A stretch of 64,000 nt of DNA from Aurantibacter_A sp965215845 (GTDB lineage: Bacteria > Bacteroidota > Bacteroidia > Flavobacteriales > Flavobacteriaceae), in contig CBDCEL010000004.1 in the NCBI GenBank assembly GCA_965215845.1, forward strand, positions 806,001-870,000, given 5' to 3'. Below the pieces are notes generated by a model. The model was not told the DNA's origin. It did not search any database and saw nothing but the letters and a program-made list of their open reading frames with translations. The position numbers were made by a program, and so were the translations under genes. Shown piece by piece: positions 33,198 to 40,948 of this stretch. The stretch's first letter is position 1; each line of letters starts with the position of its first letter.

Positions 33198-34007
33198 ATG
33201 AGGGAAATTCTTAGGCGTTCGATTACAGGTGCGATCTACATTGTGTTGCTATTGTCGGTCGTATTTCTGAGTTCCGATGCCTTCGATTTTTTGTTTATGA
33301 TCTTTGGTCTGGCCTGTATCTATGAATATAAACTCTTGGTGGGCCTTAGAGGGTATTGGATTTTCTTGGCCTATTTGGTCTTATGGTGGATTTTCATTTA
33401 TCTGATCAAAGAGTACGATAGGCTATTGATCAATACCTTAATGTTCATAACCATTGCGGTGGATATCGGCATGTTGTTCTATTTGTATTCAAAAAAGGAA
33501 AGACTTTTCAGTAAGGCTGAAAAATTCATTGCCGGCCTCTTTTATATTGGCGGTGGCTGTATTTTCCTGACCATGATTCCCTATAAGAATGAAGATTTCG
33601 CGAAGTACTTGATTATAGGTATTTTTATTTTGATTTGGGTAAACGATAGCTTCGCCTATCTTGTCGGCCGCACATTCGGAAGAACAAAACTCTTCCCGCG
33701 AGTCTCTCCAAAGAAAACCTGGGAGGGTACAATAGGAGGTATGGTTTTTACACTTGCAACCGCCTATTTCATGGCTCGATACGAACCAATTGTAAACCCA
33801 ATGCAATGGGTGACCTTGGCCGCTGTAATAGTTATTACCGGAAGTTTTGGGGATTTGGTGGAATCAAAACTTAAGCGATCCGCTGGCGTCAAAGATAGCG
33901 GTGCCATAATGCCAGGCCACGGAGGTATGCTAGATCGATTGGATAGTTTGATTTTCGCGGCGCCTTTTGCCTACTTAACCTTAAATATCTTTACGAATGT
34001 TTCATAG
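33198..34007 (+). CDS. cdsA: Phosphatidate cytidylyltransferase
   Basis: Makes CDP-diacylglycerol, the precursor of phosphatidylserine and phosphatidylglycerol. 269 residues with about eight hydrophobic segments. The C-terminal signature is present: VSPKKTWEGTIGGMVF, then GSFGDLVESKLKRSAGVKDSGAIMPGHGGMLDRLDSL. The 3' end overlaps the decarboxylase gene by 11 bases, so phospholipid-synthesis genes are translationally coupled here. Confidence 0.95.
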   Translation: MREILRRSITGAIYIVLLLSVVFLSSDAFDFLFMIFGLACIYEYKLLVGLRGYWIFLAYLVLWWIFIYLIKEYDRLLINTLMFITIAVDIGMLFYLYSKKERLFSKAEKFIAGLFYIGGGCIFLTMIPYKNEDFAKYLIIGIFILIWVNDSFAYLVGRTFGRTKLFPRVSPKKTWEGTIGGMVFTLATAYFMARYEPIVNPMQWVTLAAVIVITGSFGDLVESKLKRSAGVKDSGAIMPGHGGMLDRLDSLIFAAPFAYLTLNIFTNVS

Positions 34008-34681
34008 AGAAGGACAAAAAATTATTTTAACGGCGTTCTTTTTGGTTGTGATAACCATTTTATTGGCCCAATTTTTTGTTGGATTACCCTGGTTACGCAT
34101 GACTTTGCAAATTGTCGCACTGATTCTATTGATCTTGATATTGCAGTTTTTTCGAAATCCAAAACGAACGGGTAAACCCAAACTTCAACGATATATTGTC
34201 ACCCGTAGATGGCAAAGTGGTGGTTATCGAAGAGGTAGAAGAGACCGAATATTTCAATGACAAAAGACGGCAGGTTTCTATTTTTATGTCCCCGACAAAC
34301 GTACATGTGACGCGCTATCCTGCTAGTGGTGCCATAAAGTATTCGAAGTATCACCCTGGAAAGTATCTGGTAGCTTGGCACCCCAAATCAAGTACCGAAA
34401 ACGAACGGACCACCGTGGTTATCAACACCCCTAAATTCGGCGACATTCTTTACCGCCAAATTGCCGGAGCCATGGCACGGCGAATTGTGAATTATGCCGA
34501 AGAAGGCAAAAGTGCCCAACAGGGTGAAGATGCAGGTTTCATAAAATTCGGTTCCAGGGTCGATGTGTTCTTACCGCTCGATTGTGCAGTTACCGTCAAA
34601 TTAAATCAAAAAGTCGTTGGGGCCAAGACGTGCATCGCCAGTACTTTTGAAAAAGATGAAAAAGAAGAAATTACATACTGA
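33997..34681 (+). CDS. psd: Phosphatidylserine decarboxylase family protein, frameshifted
   Basis: Decarboxylates phosphatidylserine to phosphatidylethanolamine using a pyruvoyl group. The N-terminal two-TM part starts at 33997 (MFHREGQKIILTAFFL) and continues to FFRNPKRTGKP; the rest (LSPVDGKVVVIEEVEET, SPTNVHVTRYPASG, FIKFGSRVDVFLP) is in another frame. Deleting one A in CCCAAACTTC (about 34178-34181) joins them, giving NFNDILSPVDGK. The GS in FGSRVDV is the self-cleavage site of the short Psd type. Corrected length is about 227 residues. It overlaps cdsA and the acyl-CoA-binding gene. Confidence 0.88.
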
Positions 34682-34913
34682 TTTTTCAAAGGCCGTCGAT
34701 TTCGTGAACAACTATACCGACCCGCTACCACCCGACATGCTTCTTAAGTTGTATGCCTATTACAAGATTGCGACCAATAATTCGAAAAACCCGAAGAGCA
34801 AAACCCCGTTGATCGATGCCTTTAAGGCCAATGCCCTGATTCAAGCCCAAAATTTGAATCGTGAAGAAGCAATGAAAGCTTACATAAAATTAGTGAAGAA
34901 GGAATTAAAGTGA
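34656..34913 (+). CDS. Acyl-CoA-binding protein
   Basis: 85-residue ACBP-fold protein from the ATG at 34656 (MKKKKLHTDFSKAVDFVNNY). The four-helix bundle pattern is visible: FSKAVDFVNNY, PPDMLLKLYAYYKIATNN (with the conserved lysine and tyrosines that hold the CoA), and IDAFKANALIQAQNL followed by EAMKAYIKLVKK. It buffers and delivers long-chain acyl-CoA. It starts inside psd, so it belongs to the cdsA-psd operon. Bacterial ACBPs are less common than eukaryotic ones but are regular in this phylum. Confidence 0.9.
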   Translation: MKKKKLHTDFSKAVDFVNNYTDPLPPDMLLKLYAYYKIATNNSKNPKSKTPLIDAFKANALIQAQNLNREEAMKAYIKLVKKELK

Positions 34914-34956
34914 TAAATTAAACATAAAACAAATCATATTATAACAATATATCACT

Positions 34957-35719
34957 TTATTCATACATTTCCTTAAGATCAGCTTTACAAAGTTCGAACA
35001 TAAAGTTTCCTATTTTTTGGGTAACATCATTGAAAAACCTTTTTCCTTTTTCGGTAGAGGCTTTATGTGGATTACCCACTCCCGTGTCTTCACTTATCTC
35101 TGACCACTTGCGTTCGGCCCAAGCCCAGCCTTCGGAAAATGCTCCTATCTTAAATTTCCTTGAATTTCCATCTCCCCATTTTTTCTTTGGAAGTACAAGT
35201 CCTGGTTCGAGATGAAGCATTAGGCTGGTTTCCATTTCATCGGCATGATCACCTTCTTCTTCAAAGTACTCGGTTTTATCAAGCATCTGCGGAAAAAAAA
35301 CAAAAGCATATGAACATTTTCGGAAACTTCAATCCCAGTTCCCGAACCAACGGTTTGAAATTATTTCCACCATGTCCGTTGAATATAAGCAGCTTATATA
35401 GGCCTTGTTCATTCAAGACCCGAACGATATCGGTCAATATAGCAAGTTGCGTACTTGGGTTCAAATTGATATCCAAGTAAATATCCGATTGTCCTGTATT
35501 GACCCCAAACGGAATCGTTGGCAATACGATAGGCCTGGCCCCTTTCTCCCAAGCTAATTTGGCCGACTCTGCAGTTATGTAGTCTGCCTGAATATTGTCA
35601 GTGGCATAAGGTAGATGAAAATTATGGGCTTCGGTAGCTCCCCAAGGTAAAACTGCCAAGTCGAACTTCCGATCTTTTAAAGCATCCCAATTTGTTTCTG
35701 CAAGAATATAAGGTCTCAT
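34957..35719 (-). CDS. Creatininase family protein, frameshifted
   Basis: Metal-dependent amidohydrolase-type protein of the creatininase superfamily. First part from the ATG at 35719: NWDALKDRKFDLAVLPWG then TEAHNFHLPYATD and the metal-binding FNGHGGNN. The frame breaks at the A8 run at 35288-35295 (T8 on the coding strand); removing one base continues as FFPQMLDKTEYF and GDHADEMETSLMLH, another metal-ligand region. Corrected length is about 253 residues. Substrate unknown; creatininase itself, riboflavin and mycofactocin enzymes share this fold. Confidence 0.85.
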
Positions 35720-35768
35720 ATGTGCTCACTTTACACAAACATAAGAACCAATTGTGACTTCTCAAGAC

Positions 35769-36212
35769 CTAGTCGAAAATATCAAGGTAATAGGCACAGG
35801 TATATGGGCTACAAAGTTCATCACGCTCTTTAATTCTATAGTATTTTCGACTTCCCGTTTTCCGAAATGTATAATCGATTTCCCGGTCCAACATTCCACA
35901 ACAATCTGATGTAAAAAGTTTCAAATGGCCTTTGACCATAAAACTTCGCTCATCGATTACGGTAATGGTTCCATTCAACAGCACATATTCTTCTTTATCA
36001 TTGGAGTACTGTTCTCCCCGGATCTTTATGGCCCCATCTTCTTCGGTAATCACAGCGGTGCCATATCCATCCCAAATAAATTGCACCCCAAACATATGTT
36101 TTCCCACTAATTGCGACCTTATATCACTTTGGTCGTCCGGTCCCCATCCAAAGGAGGCGAACAATATCATTGCCAAAATAAGGTGGAGGGATAACTTGAT
36201 TTTGTTGAACAT
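35769..36212 (-). CDS. Hypothetical exported protein
   Basis: 147 residues from the ATG at 36212 (MFNKIKLSLHLILAMILFASFGWG), which gives a signal peptide; the longer frame from 36284 has no such start. The mature part is short and beta-rich with SDCCGMLDREIDY and LCSPYTCAYYL, so four or more cysteines may form disulfides. No family recognised. Located between a creatininase-family gene and the alkylglycerol-monooxygenase-like gene, without overlap. Confidence 0.6.
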   Translation of the reverse strand: MFNKIKLSLHLILAMILFASFGWGPDDQSDIRSQLVGKHMFGVQFIWDGYGTAVITEEDGAIKIRGEQYSNDKEEYVLLNGTITVIDERSFMVKGHLKLFTSDCCGMLDREIDYTFRKTGSRKYYRIKERDELCSPYTCAYYLDIFD

Positions 36213-36299
36213 AGACCGATGGATGAGGAATGGGCTATAGTTTAAACGGATTTTAGTGGGAATTTCATATCGCCTCTCTATCAAAAAACCATTATTGGC

Positions 36300-37568
36300 C
36301 TAGAGCGCCACTTCCGTGTCGACGGAATCCTTTTCAAGGTAGGTGAAATAAACCCCGCCGAAAAGGGTAATCAAAAAGTAAAGACCCACCAAATAACTAC
36401 CCACGGGAAAATAGGAATTGATCCCAAACCAATCTCCCGAAACAAAAATAAGACCGATACCGAAAATACTTCTGGCGACCTCGATCCACACCGCATGCCG
36501 TTTGCGATCCATCAAACTCGTGTAACCATAAATACCGACAAAAACAAAAGCCCCGAAGAGCATCAACCCATCAAAGCCAATATTCGAATAGTCATAGAAC
36601 ATAAACAGCAAAAGAAGTAAGGTCGACACCAACTGAAAAATGGCATAGCCGTTGAACAGTTTTGAAGATGGTGTCTTGTACCGCTCAAAACCATAGACAT
36701 CTTCTATAACGGGCACAGGATATTTTTGGACAACATCAGGTGGGCGCCAGCCGGTTGGCATAAACCAGATTCGAAACTTGTCCCAATAACTTTTGGTGCG
36801 CCAAGCGTCTTTCATCAAGCGCCAAATATGCTGAAAATTGATAAGAATCGGATTCCACGTAGCCGCGGGCTTCAAAACTCCGTATTGTGGTGGAACATCA
36901 TCGAGTTCTTCTTGAAACGTACCGAACCAACGATCCCAGACACATAGTATCTGCCCTAGATTCTTGTCGATATATTCAGGATTGATGGCATGGTGTACCC
37001 GATGCTGTGAGGGGGTCACTATGATATATTCGAGCCAGCCCATTTTGCCAATGTGTTGCGTATGGTACCAAAATTGGGCGAATAGGTGAATGGGGGCCAA
37101 TATTGCGATCACTTCATTGGGAACTCCCACTATTGCGGCCGGAATCAACAATATGGCAAAATACCCCAATAGATTGGAAATCGATTGTCTAAGGGCACAG
37201 GCCAAATTGAACTCCTCACTACTATGGTGAATGACATGTTGGTTCCAGAAAAAATTGATATGGTGGCTCAACCTGTGGTTCCAATAACCTGCGAAATCAA
37301 TCACGATAAAAGCCACCAACCAAACCAGCCATGTGGCCTCAATTTGAGTTACGGCAAGAACCTCTACTAAATATGGATACGAAACGAGAACAACCCCAAG
37401 CCCCAAGCTATCCTTGACAATGTTCGTAAGTCCCGAACTGATGCTCGAGACCGAATCCATTACTTTATGCTTCTGATCTTTTATGAAATAACCATAGGTA
37501 ATTTCAACAAGCAGCAATAATGTAAAAAAAGGTATTGCGTAGAGGAGTGCCTTGGCGTAGGTTTCCAT
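36300..37568 (-). CDS. Fatty acid hydroxylase superfamily protein, alkylglycerol monooxygenase-like
   Basis: 422-residue integral membrane di-iron enzyme. The histidine clusters are complete: NHRLSHHINFFW, QHVIHHSSEEFN and PSQHRVHHAINPEYIDKN. The sequence around them (HHSSEEFNLACALRQS, LFAQFWYHTQHIG, WDRWFGTFQEE) is much closer to alkylglycerol monooxygenase (TMEM195 type) than to plant-type desaturases. The protein also has the C-terminal extension of membrane helices seen in that group. The likely reaction is O2-dependent oxidation of a lipid ether or alkyl chain; the natural substrate is unknown. Confidence 0.82.
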   Translation of the reverse strand: METYAKALLYAIPFFTLLLLVEITYGYFIKDQKHKVMDSVSSISSGLTNIVKDSLGLGVVLVSYPYLVEVLAVTQIEATWLVWLVAFIVIDFAGYWNHRLSHHINFFWNQHVIHHSSEEFNLACALRQSISNLLGYFAILLIPAAIVGVPNEVIAILAPIHLFAQFWYHTQHIGKMGWLEYIIVTPSQHRVHHAINPEYIDKNLGQILCVWDRWFGTFQEELDDVPPQYGVLKPAATWNPILINFQHIWRLMKDAWRTKSYWDKFRIWFMPTGWRPPDVVQKYPVPVIEDVYGFERYKTPSSKLFNGYAIFQLVSTLLLLLFMFYDYSNIGFDGLMLFGAFVFVGIYGYTSLMDRKRHAVWIEVARSIFGIGLIFVSGDWFGINSYFPVGSYLVGLYFLITLFGGVYFTYLEKDSVDTEVAL

Positions 37569-37648
37569 TTGAATTTATTCGTAACTCAACAAATATAAGG
37601 AATTTGCCGTGCTGAATCTCAAGATAACTGTTACCGGAAAGCGAAAAA

Positions 37649-38437
37649 TCAACCTTCTTGGTAGGGTATGGTTTCTAAGATATGGTTTATGGCCTCCAAC
37701 CTCGCCTCTGTTTTCTTATTCGCCTTGATTATTACCCAAGGTGCATGCTCCGTATTGGTTTTTTCGTGCATTACCTCTTTGTATTTGGTATACTCATCCC
37801 ACAACTCTTGTGCGCGCTCGTCGACGGGAGACATTTTCCAACGCTTCAATTTACTTTTTTTAATTTCGTCGAATCTCTTTTTTTGCTCTTCCTTGGAAAT
37901 CGAAAAATAAAACTTGATCAAGTAAGTATTCGATTGAATGATCATTTTCTCAAAATCATTGACCTGAGACATGAAGATTTCATATTCTTCATTCGTACAG
38001 AAACCATTTACCGGTTCGACCACCGCCCTGTTGTACCAACTTCGGTCAAAAAAAACAATCTTGCCTGGTTCGGGCAATTGATTGACATATCGTTGAAAGT
38101 ACCATTGTCCCTTCTCCTCATCGGTAGGTTTTGGCAATGCGACAATCCTATAATATCGCGGATTGATATAGGCAGAAATTCTTCGTATGGCCCCGCCTTT
38201 TCCGGCCGCATCCCGTCCTTCAAAGATTATTACTATTTTTTTATTGTTCTTTATCGCCCAAGACTGCAACTTTACCAATTCGGCCTGCCTTTGCCGTAAA
38301 TTGATTTCATAATTGGTATCTCGCAGCGCCTTTTCGATATCTGTGTTCTTGTTGGCAAATAAACTGCGTAAGCCCATCTTTGAATTCAATAGGGCAAGCT
38401 CTTTCTCTGTCAATTTTACATCTTGTGCTGTCGGCAT
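37649..38437 (-). CDS. ppk2: Polyphosphate kinase 2 family protein (copy 1)
   Basis: 262 residues. P-loop kinase of the PPK2 type that transfers phosphate between polyphosphate and nucleotides. Walker A IFEGRDAAGKGG, Walker B VFFDRSWYNRAVVEPV and the lid region FSISKEEQKKRFDE plus KRWKMSPVDERAQELWDEY are all present. One base separates it from the preceding PPK2 gene (copy 2), so the two are an operon. Nucleotide preference (ADP/GDP or AMP) cannot be read off reliably. Confidence 0.9.
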   Translation of the reverse strand: MPTAQDVKLTEKELALLNSKMGLRSLFANKNTDIEKALRDTNYEINLRQRQAELVKLQSWAIKNNKKIVIIFEGRDAAGKGGAIRRISAYINPRYYRIVALPKPTDEEKGQWYFQRYVNQLPEPGKIVFFDRSWYNRAVVEPVNGFCTNEEYEIFMSQVNDFEKMIIQSNTYLIKFYFSISKEEQKKRFDEIKKSKLKRWKMSPVDERAQELWDEYTKYKEVMHEKTNTEHAPWVIIKANKKTEARLEAINHILETIPYQEG

Positions 38438-38438
38438 A

Positions 38439-39287
38439 TCAAATATCTATTTGTTTGGCATTTCTATAATAACGAACGATCACATTGGGATCAGGTTGTA
38501 TGGGTTCTTTGGAATAGTCTTTCTTCTGGTATTCGAATCGAGACAACACATATCTCATACTTTCCAATCGTGCAGTTTGTTTGTCGTTCGTTTTGACAAT
38601 AATCCACGGACTGAAATGGGTGTGGGTCTTCGTAAACATCTGTTCTTTATAATAGGTGTACTTGTCCCAGAGTTCTTGCCCTTTCATGTCGACCGGACTG
38701 AATTTCCACTGCTTCAGTGGATTTTTCAATCGTGAACTAAATCGTTTTTTCTGAACTTCTTTCGAAATAGAGAACCAGAATTTGATCAGTATTATGCCAT
38801 CTTCATAGAGCATATGCTCAAAGCCGGGTACCTGAACCATAAATTGGTCGTATTGCTCTTTGTCACAAAACCCCATTACCGGTTCGACCACCGCCCTGTT
38901 GTACCAACTGCGATCAAAAAAAACGATCTCCCCGGGGTTTGGCAATTCTTTGATATATCTTCTAAAGTACCACTGACCCCTCTCATTTTCGGTGGGTTTC
39001 GAAAGGGCCACCACCCTAGCGGACCGCGGGTTCAAATGCTCATAAAAACGTTTGATGGACCCCCCTTTACCAGCCGCGTCGCGGCCTTCGAATAGTATGG
39101 CAACACGCAAATTGTTCTTTGAGACCCATTGCTGAAGTGTGACCAATTCGCCTTGAAGCTTGGTCAATTCCACTTCATATTTCAATTTCTTGACTACATT
39201 GTCGACCTTGATGTTCTTGCCGTCGGCAATTTTAATCAAATCTTTTCGCGTCTTTGCCTTCAAAAGGTCTTCTGAACTATATTGCAT
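38439..39287 (-). CDS. ppk2: Polyphosphate kinase 2 family protein (copy 2)
   Basis: 282 residues, a divergent paralogue of copy 1. Walker A LFEGRDAAGKGGSIKR, Walker B VFFDRSWYNRAVVEPVMGF and the lid FSISKEVQKKRFSSR plus KQWKFSPVDMKGQELWDKY are intact. The N-terminus is different from copy 1 (MQYSSEDLLKAKTRKDLIK). First gene of the two-gene operon. The pair may prefer different substrates (NDP versus NMP). Confidence 0.9.
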   Translation of the reverse strand: MQYSSEDLLKAKTRKDLIKIADGKNIKVDNVVKKLKYEVELTKLQGELVTLQQWVSKNNLRVAILFEGRDAAGKGGSIKRFYEHLNPRSARVVALSKPTENERGQWYFRRYIKELPNPGEIVFFDRSWYNRAVVEPVMGFCDKEQYDQFMVQVPGFEHMLYEDGIILIKFWFSISKEVQKKRFSSRLKNPLKQWKFSPVDMKGQELWDKYTYYKEQMFTKTHTHFSPWIIVKTNDKQTARLESMRYVLSRFEYQKKDYSKEPIQPDPNVIVRYYRNAKQIDI

Positions 39288-39406
39288 ATTTCAAGTTTGG
39301 TATAATCGAATAAAAGTACTTATCGAAAAAGAGGATTTTACTGATAAATATCATTTTTCGTTTAGGAATAGTATCTTCTCAAAAATCGAATAATAGGGAG
39401 TTGTTT

Positions 39407-40006
39407 TTAATTAAATGGCCCAACCATGATGTGCGCCCTGAATGTTCCGGGATCCATCAACCAAGGCATACCTTTCTCATGCGGTTTGGTAGGCAGTCCC
39501 GTAGATTCTGCCGTAGCGAAAGGAGTATAGATCACATAACGGTATTGTGCATCGCCGAGTTCGCCCGTCTCCTTATTATAAGCCTCGTCACTTCCGTAAT
39601 ATACGTACATCATGCTTGGTACAATGGGCATCTGCCATTTGCCGGCTGCGACCTCTGCACCTTGTATTTCACGTTTTTCCTTGGTGTTTTTACCTTCCGC
39701 CGTAAGTTCCCGGCCTCTTTTCATAAATGGGTCCAGTTCTTTGGAATAACAGGCAACACTAATCCCTTCTTTGTTGGGATCGTCGGCGATACAAACTAGA
39801 TTATTACTTCCTTCACGAAGTACGACCAACTTGCCATTTTTATCATAGCCATAGACCATTGCGTCCTCTTTATCAGCCTCTGGGGCAGGCAAGACCGCAG
39901 TCTTGATCTGTATTTCCTTTGGGAGGATTTCGGGTTTCTTATTTTCTTCTTGGCAAGCTATTGGTACCGTAGCCAAGACCAGTAACAACGAGAGTATTTT
40001 TTTCAT
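39407..40006 (-). CDS. Conserved hypothetical lipoprotein
   Basis: 199 residues with a lipoprotein signal (MKKILSLLLVLATVPIACQEE, cysteine at 18). Mature part contains the stretches CIADDPNKEGISVACYSKELDPFMKRG, MYVYYGSDEAYN and LMDPGTFRAHIMVGPF, which I recognise only as typical of a conserved Bacteroidota secreted protein. No enzymatic motif seen. Confidence 0.6.
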   Translation of the reverse strand: MKKILSLLLVLATVPIACQEENKKPEILPKEIQIKTAVLPAPEADKEDAMVYGYDKNGKLVVLREGSNNLVCIADDPNKEGISVACYSKELDPFMKRGRELTAEGKNTKEKREIQGAEVAAGKWQMPIVPSMMYVYYGSDEAYNKETGELGDAQYRYVIYTPFATAESTGLPTKPHEKGMPWLMDPGTFRAHIMVGPFN

Positions 40007-40086
40007 CTTGATATGGTTTTGCTTAAAGATAAAGAACTAGTTGGAATTCATCAAAATCACGTTTAAAACCCTCATAGTGCCGACTG

Positions 40087-40410
40087 TTATTTCGGGTCGA
40101 GTGACATCACATAATCATAGCTCTCATCAAGACATTTGGCGACCTTGTCAAGGTCTCGCAGCATCTCTTCAGGAATCAACACATAACCCCTCATCACCGC
40201 TCCATAAGATTTATAAATTGTTGTTGGCCACTCCTTGATATATTTTTCTTGAACTTCCCTTGAAAAACGGATCCCGATTTCATTGTCTTTATTGAAAAGG
40301 GAGAACATATAGCCATTGGCCGAGGTGTAGGGCATCGTCTTTCCCTTCCTTTTAAATCGGGGGCATTTGGCCACCAATTCGTCATAGATTTTTAGTTTTT
40401 CTTCCCTCAT
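40087..40410 (-). CDS. Conserved hypothetical protein, possibly TfoX-like fold
   Basis: 107 residues, cytoplasmic, no signal. The order of elements (a short helix, KGKTMPYTSANGYMFSLFNKD, RFSREVQEKYIKEW, GYVLIPEEMLRDLDKVAKCL) resembles the small TfoX/YjbR-type proteins, where a glycine-rich hairpin is followed by a helix, but the match is weak. Function unknown. It sits between a lipoprotein gene and a DUF3995 gene on the same strand. Confidence 0.5.
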   Translation of the reverse strand: MREEKLKIYDELVAKCPRFKRKGKTMPYTSANGYMFSLFNKDNEIGIRFSREVQEKYIKEWPTTIYKSYGAVMRGYVLIPEEMLRDLDKVAKCLDESYDYVMSLDPK

Positions 40411-40443
40411 AATTCCAATTTATGTATAATCGACTATAATCCC

Positions 40444-40860
40444 TTAACCCAATTGAACAATCATTCCTATTAGCCCGATGGCCAAACAAAGTGGGGCAAA
40501 TAATCTTGTATCACGCTTTCCAAAATCGGTGTCTTTAACCCGTTTAAAAAAACCTACATATTTGAAATCCCCAATTGCCCTTAAAATGAAAATTATCGGA
40601 ATAATCCAACCGCCATATGCAAAAATCCAAGGGGGCAATTCAAGAGCGATCAGGCCAGCTTTGAAAATATAAAATAGTCCGAATAGGGCCAAGCCGATTC
40701 CAACAAGGGCACTGTCAATTTTTCTTGGGTTCAAAACCCGCTCTCCTTTCCCATTGGTCGGCAAAGAAGCCTCAAACCCAAGCTTCCCACCAAATACCCA
40801 ATTAAAATGAATCAGCGAGAGGATAAAAAAGACAGTACTTAATAGCAACGCCAGAATCAT
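40444..40860 (-). CDS. DUF3995 membrane protein
   Basis: 138 residues, four hydrophobic segments (about 2-22, 50-68, 76-96 and 119-136). The N-terminal FFILSLIHFNWVFGGKLGFEASLPT and the central GGWIIPIIFILRAIGDFKYVGFFKRVKDTDFGK match the DUF3995 pattern. No function is known for this family. Confidence 0.75.
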   Translation of the reverse strand: MILALLLSTVFFILSLIHFNWVFGGKLGFEASLPTNGKGERVLNPRKIDSALVGIGLALFGLFYIFKAGLIALELPPWIFAYGGWIIPIIFILRAIGDFKYVGFFKRVKDTDFGKRDTRLFAPLCLAIGLIGMIVQLG

Positions 40861-40948
40861 ACTATTTGACCGAAGTTAGACGTATAAAACCCATTCAAAA
40901 TTCATGTGGGACACCACTGCCAAAATTAATGGAATCTGGTAAGCCAGT

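Noticed and set aside
37682..38299. 205-codon open frame opposite a PPK2 gene
   Set aside because: The complete PPK2 motifs on the other strand explain the region; the long antisense frame is a by-product of codon use.
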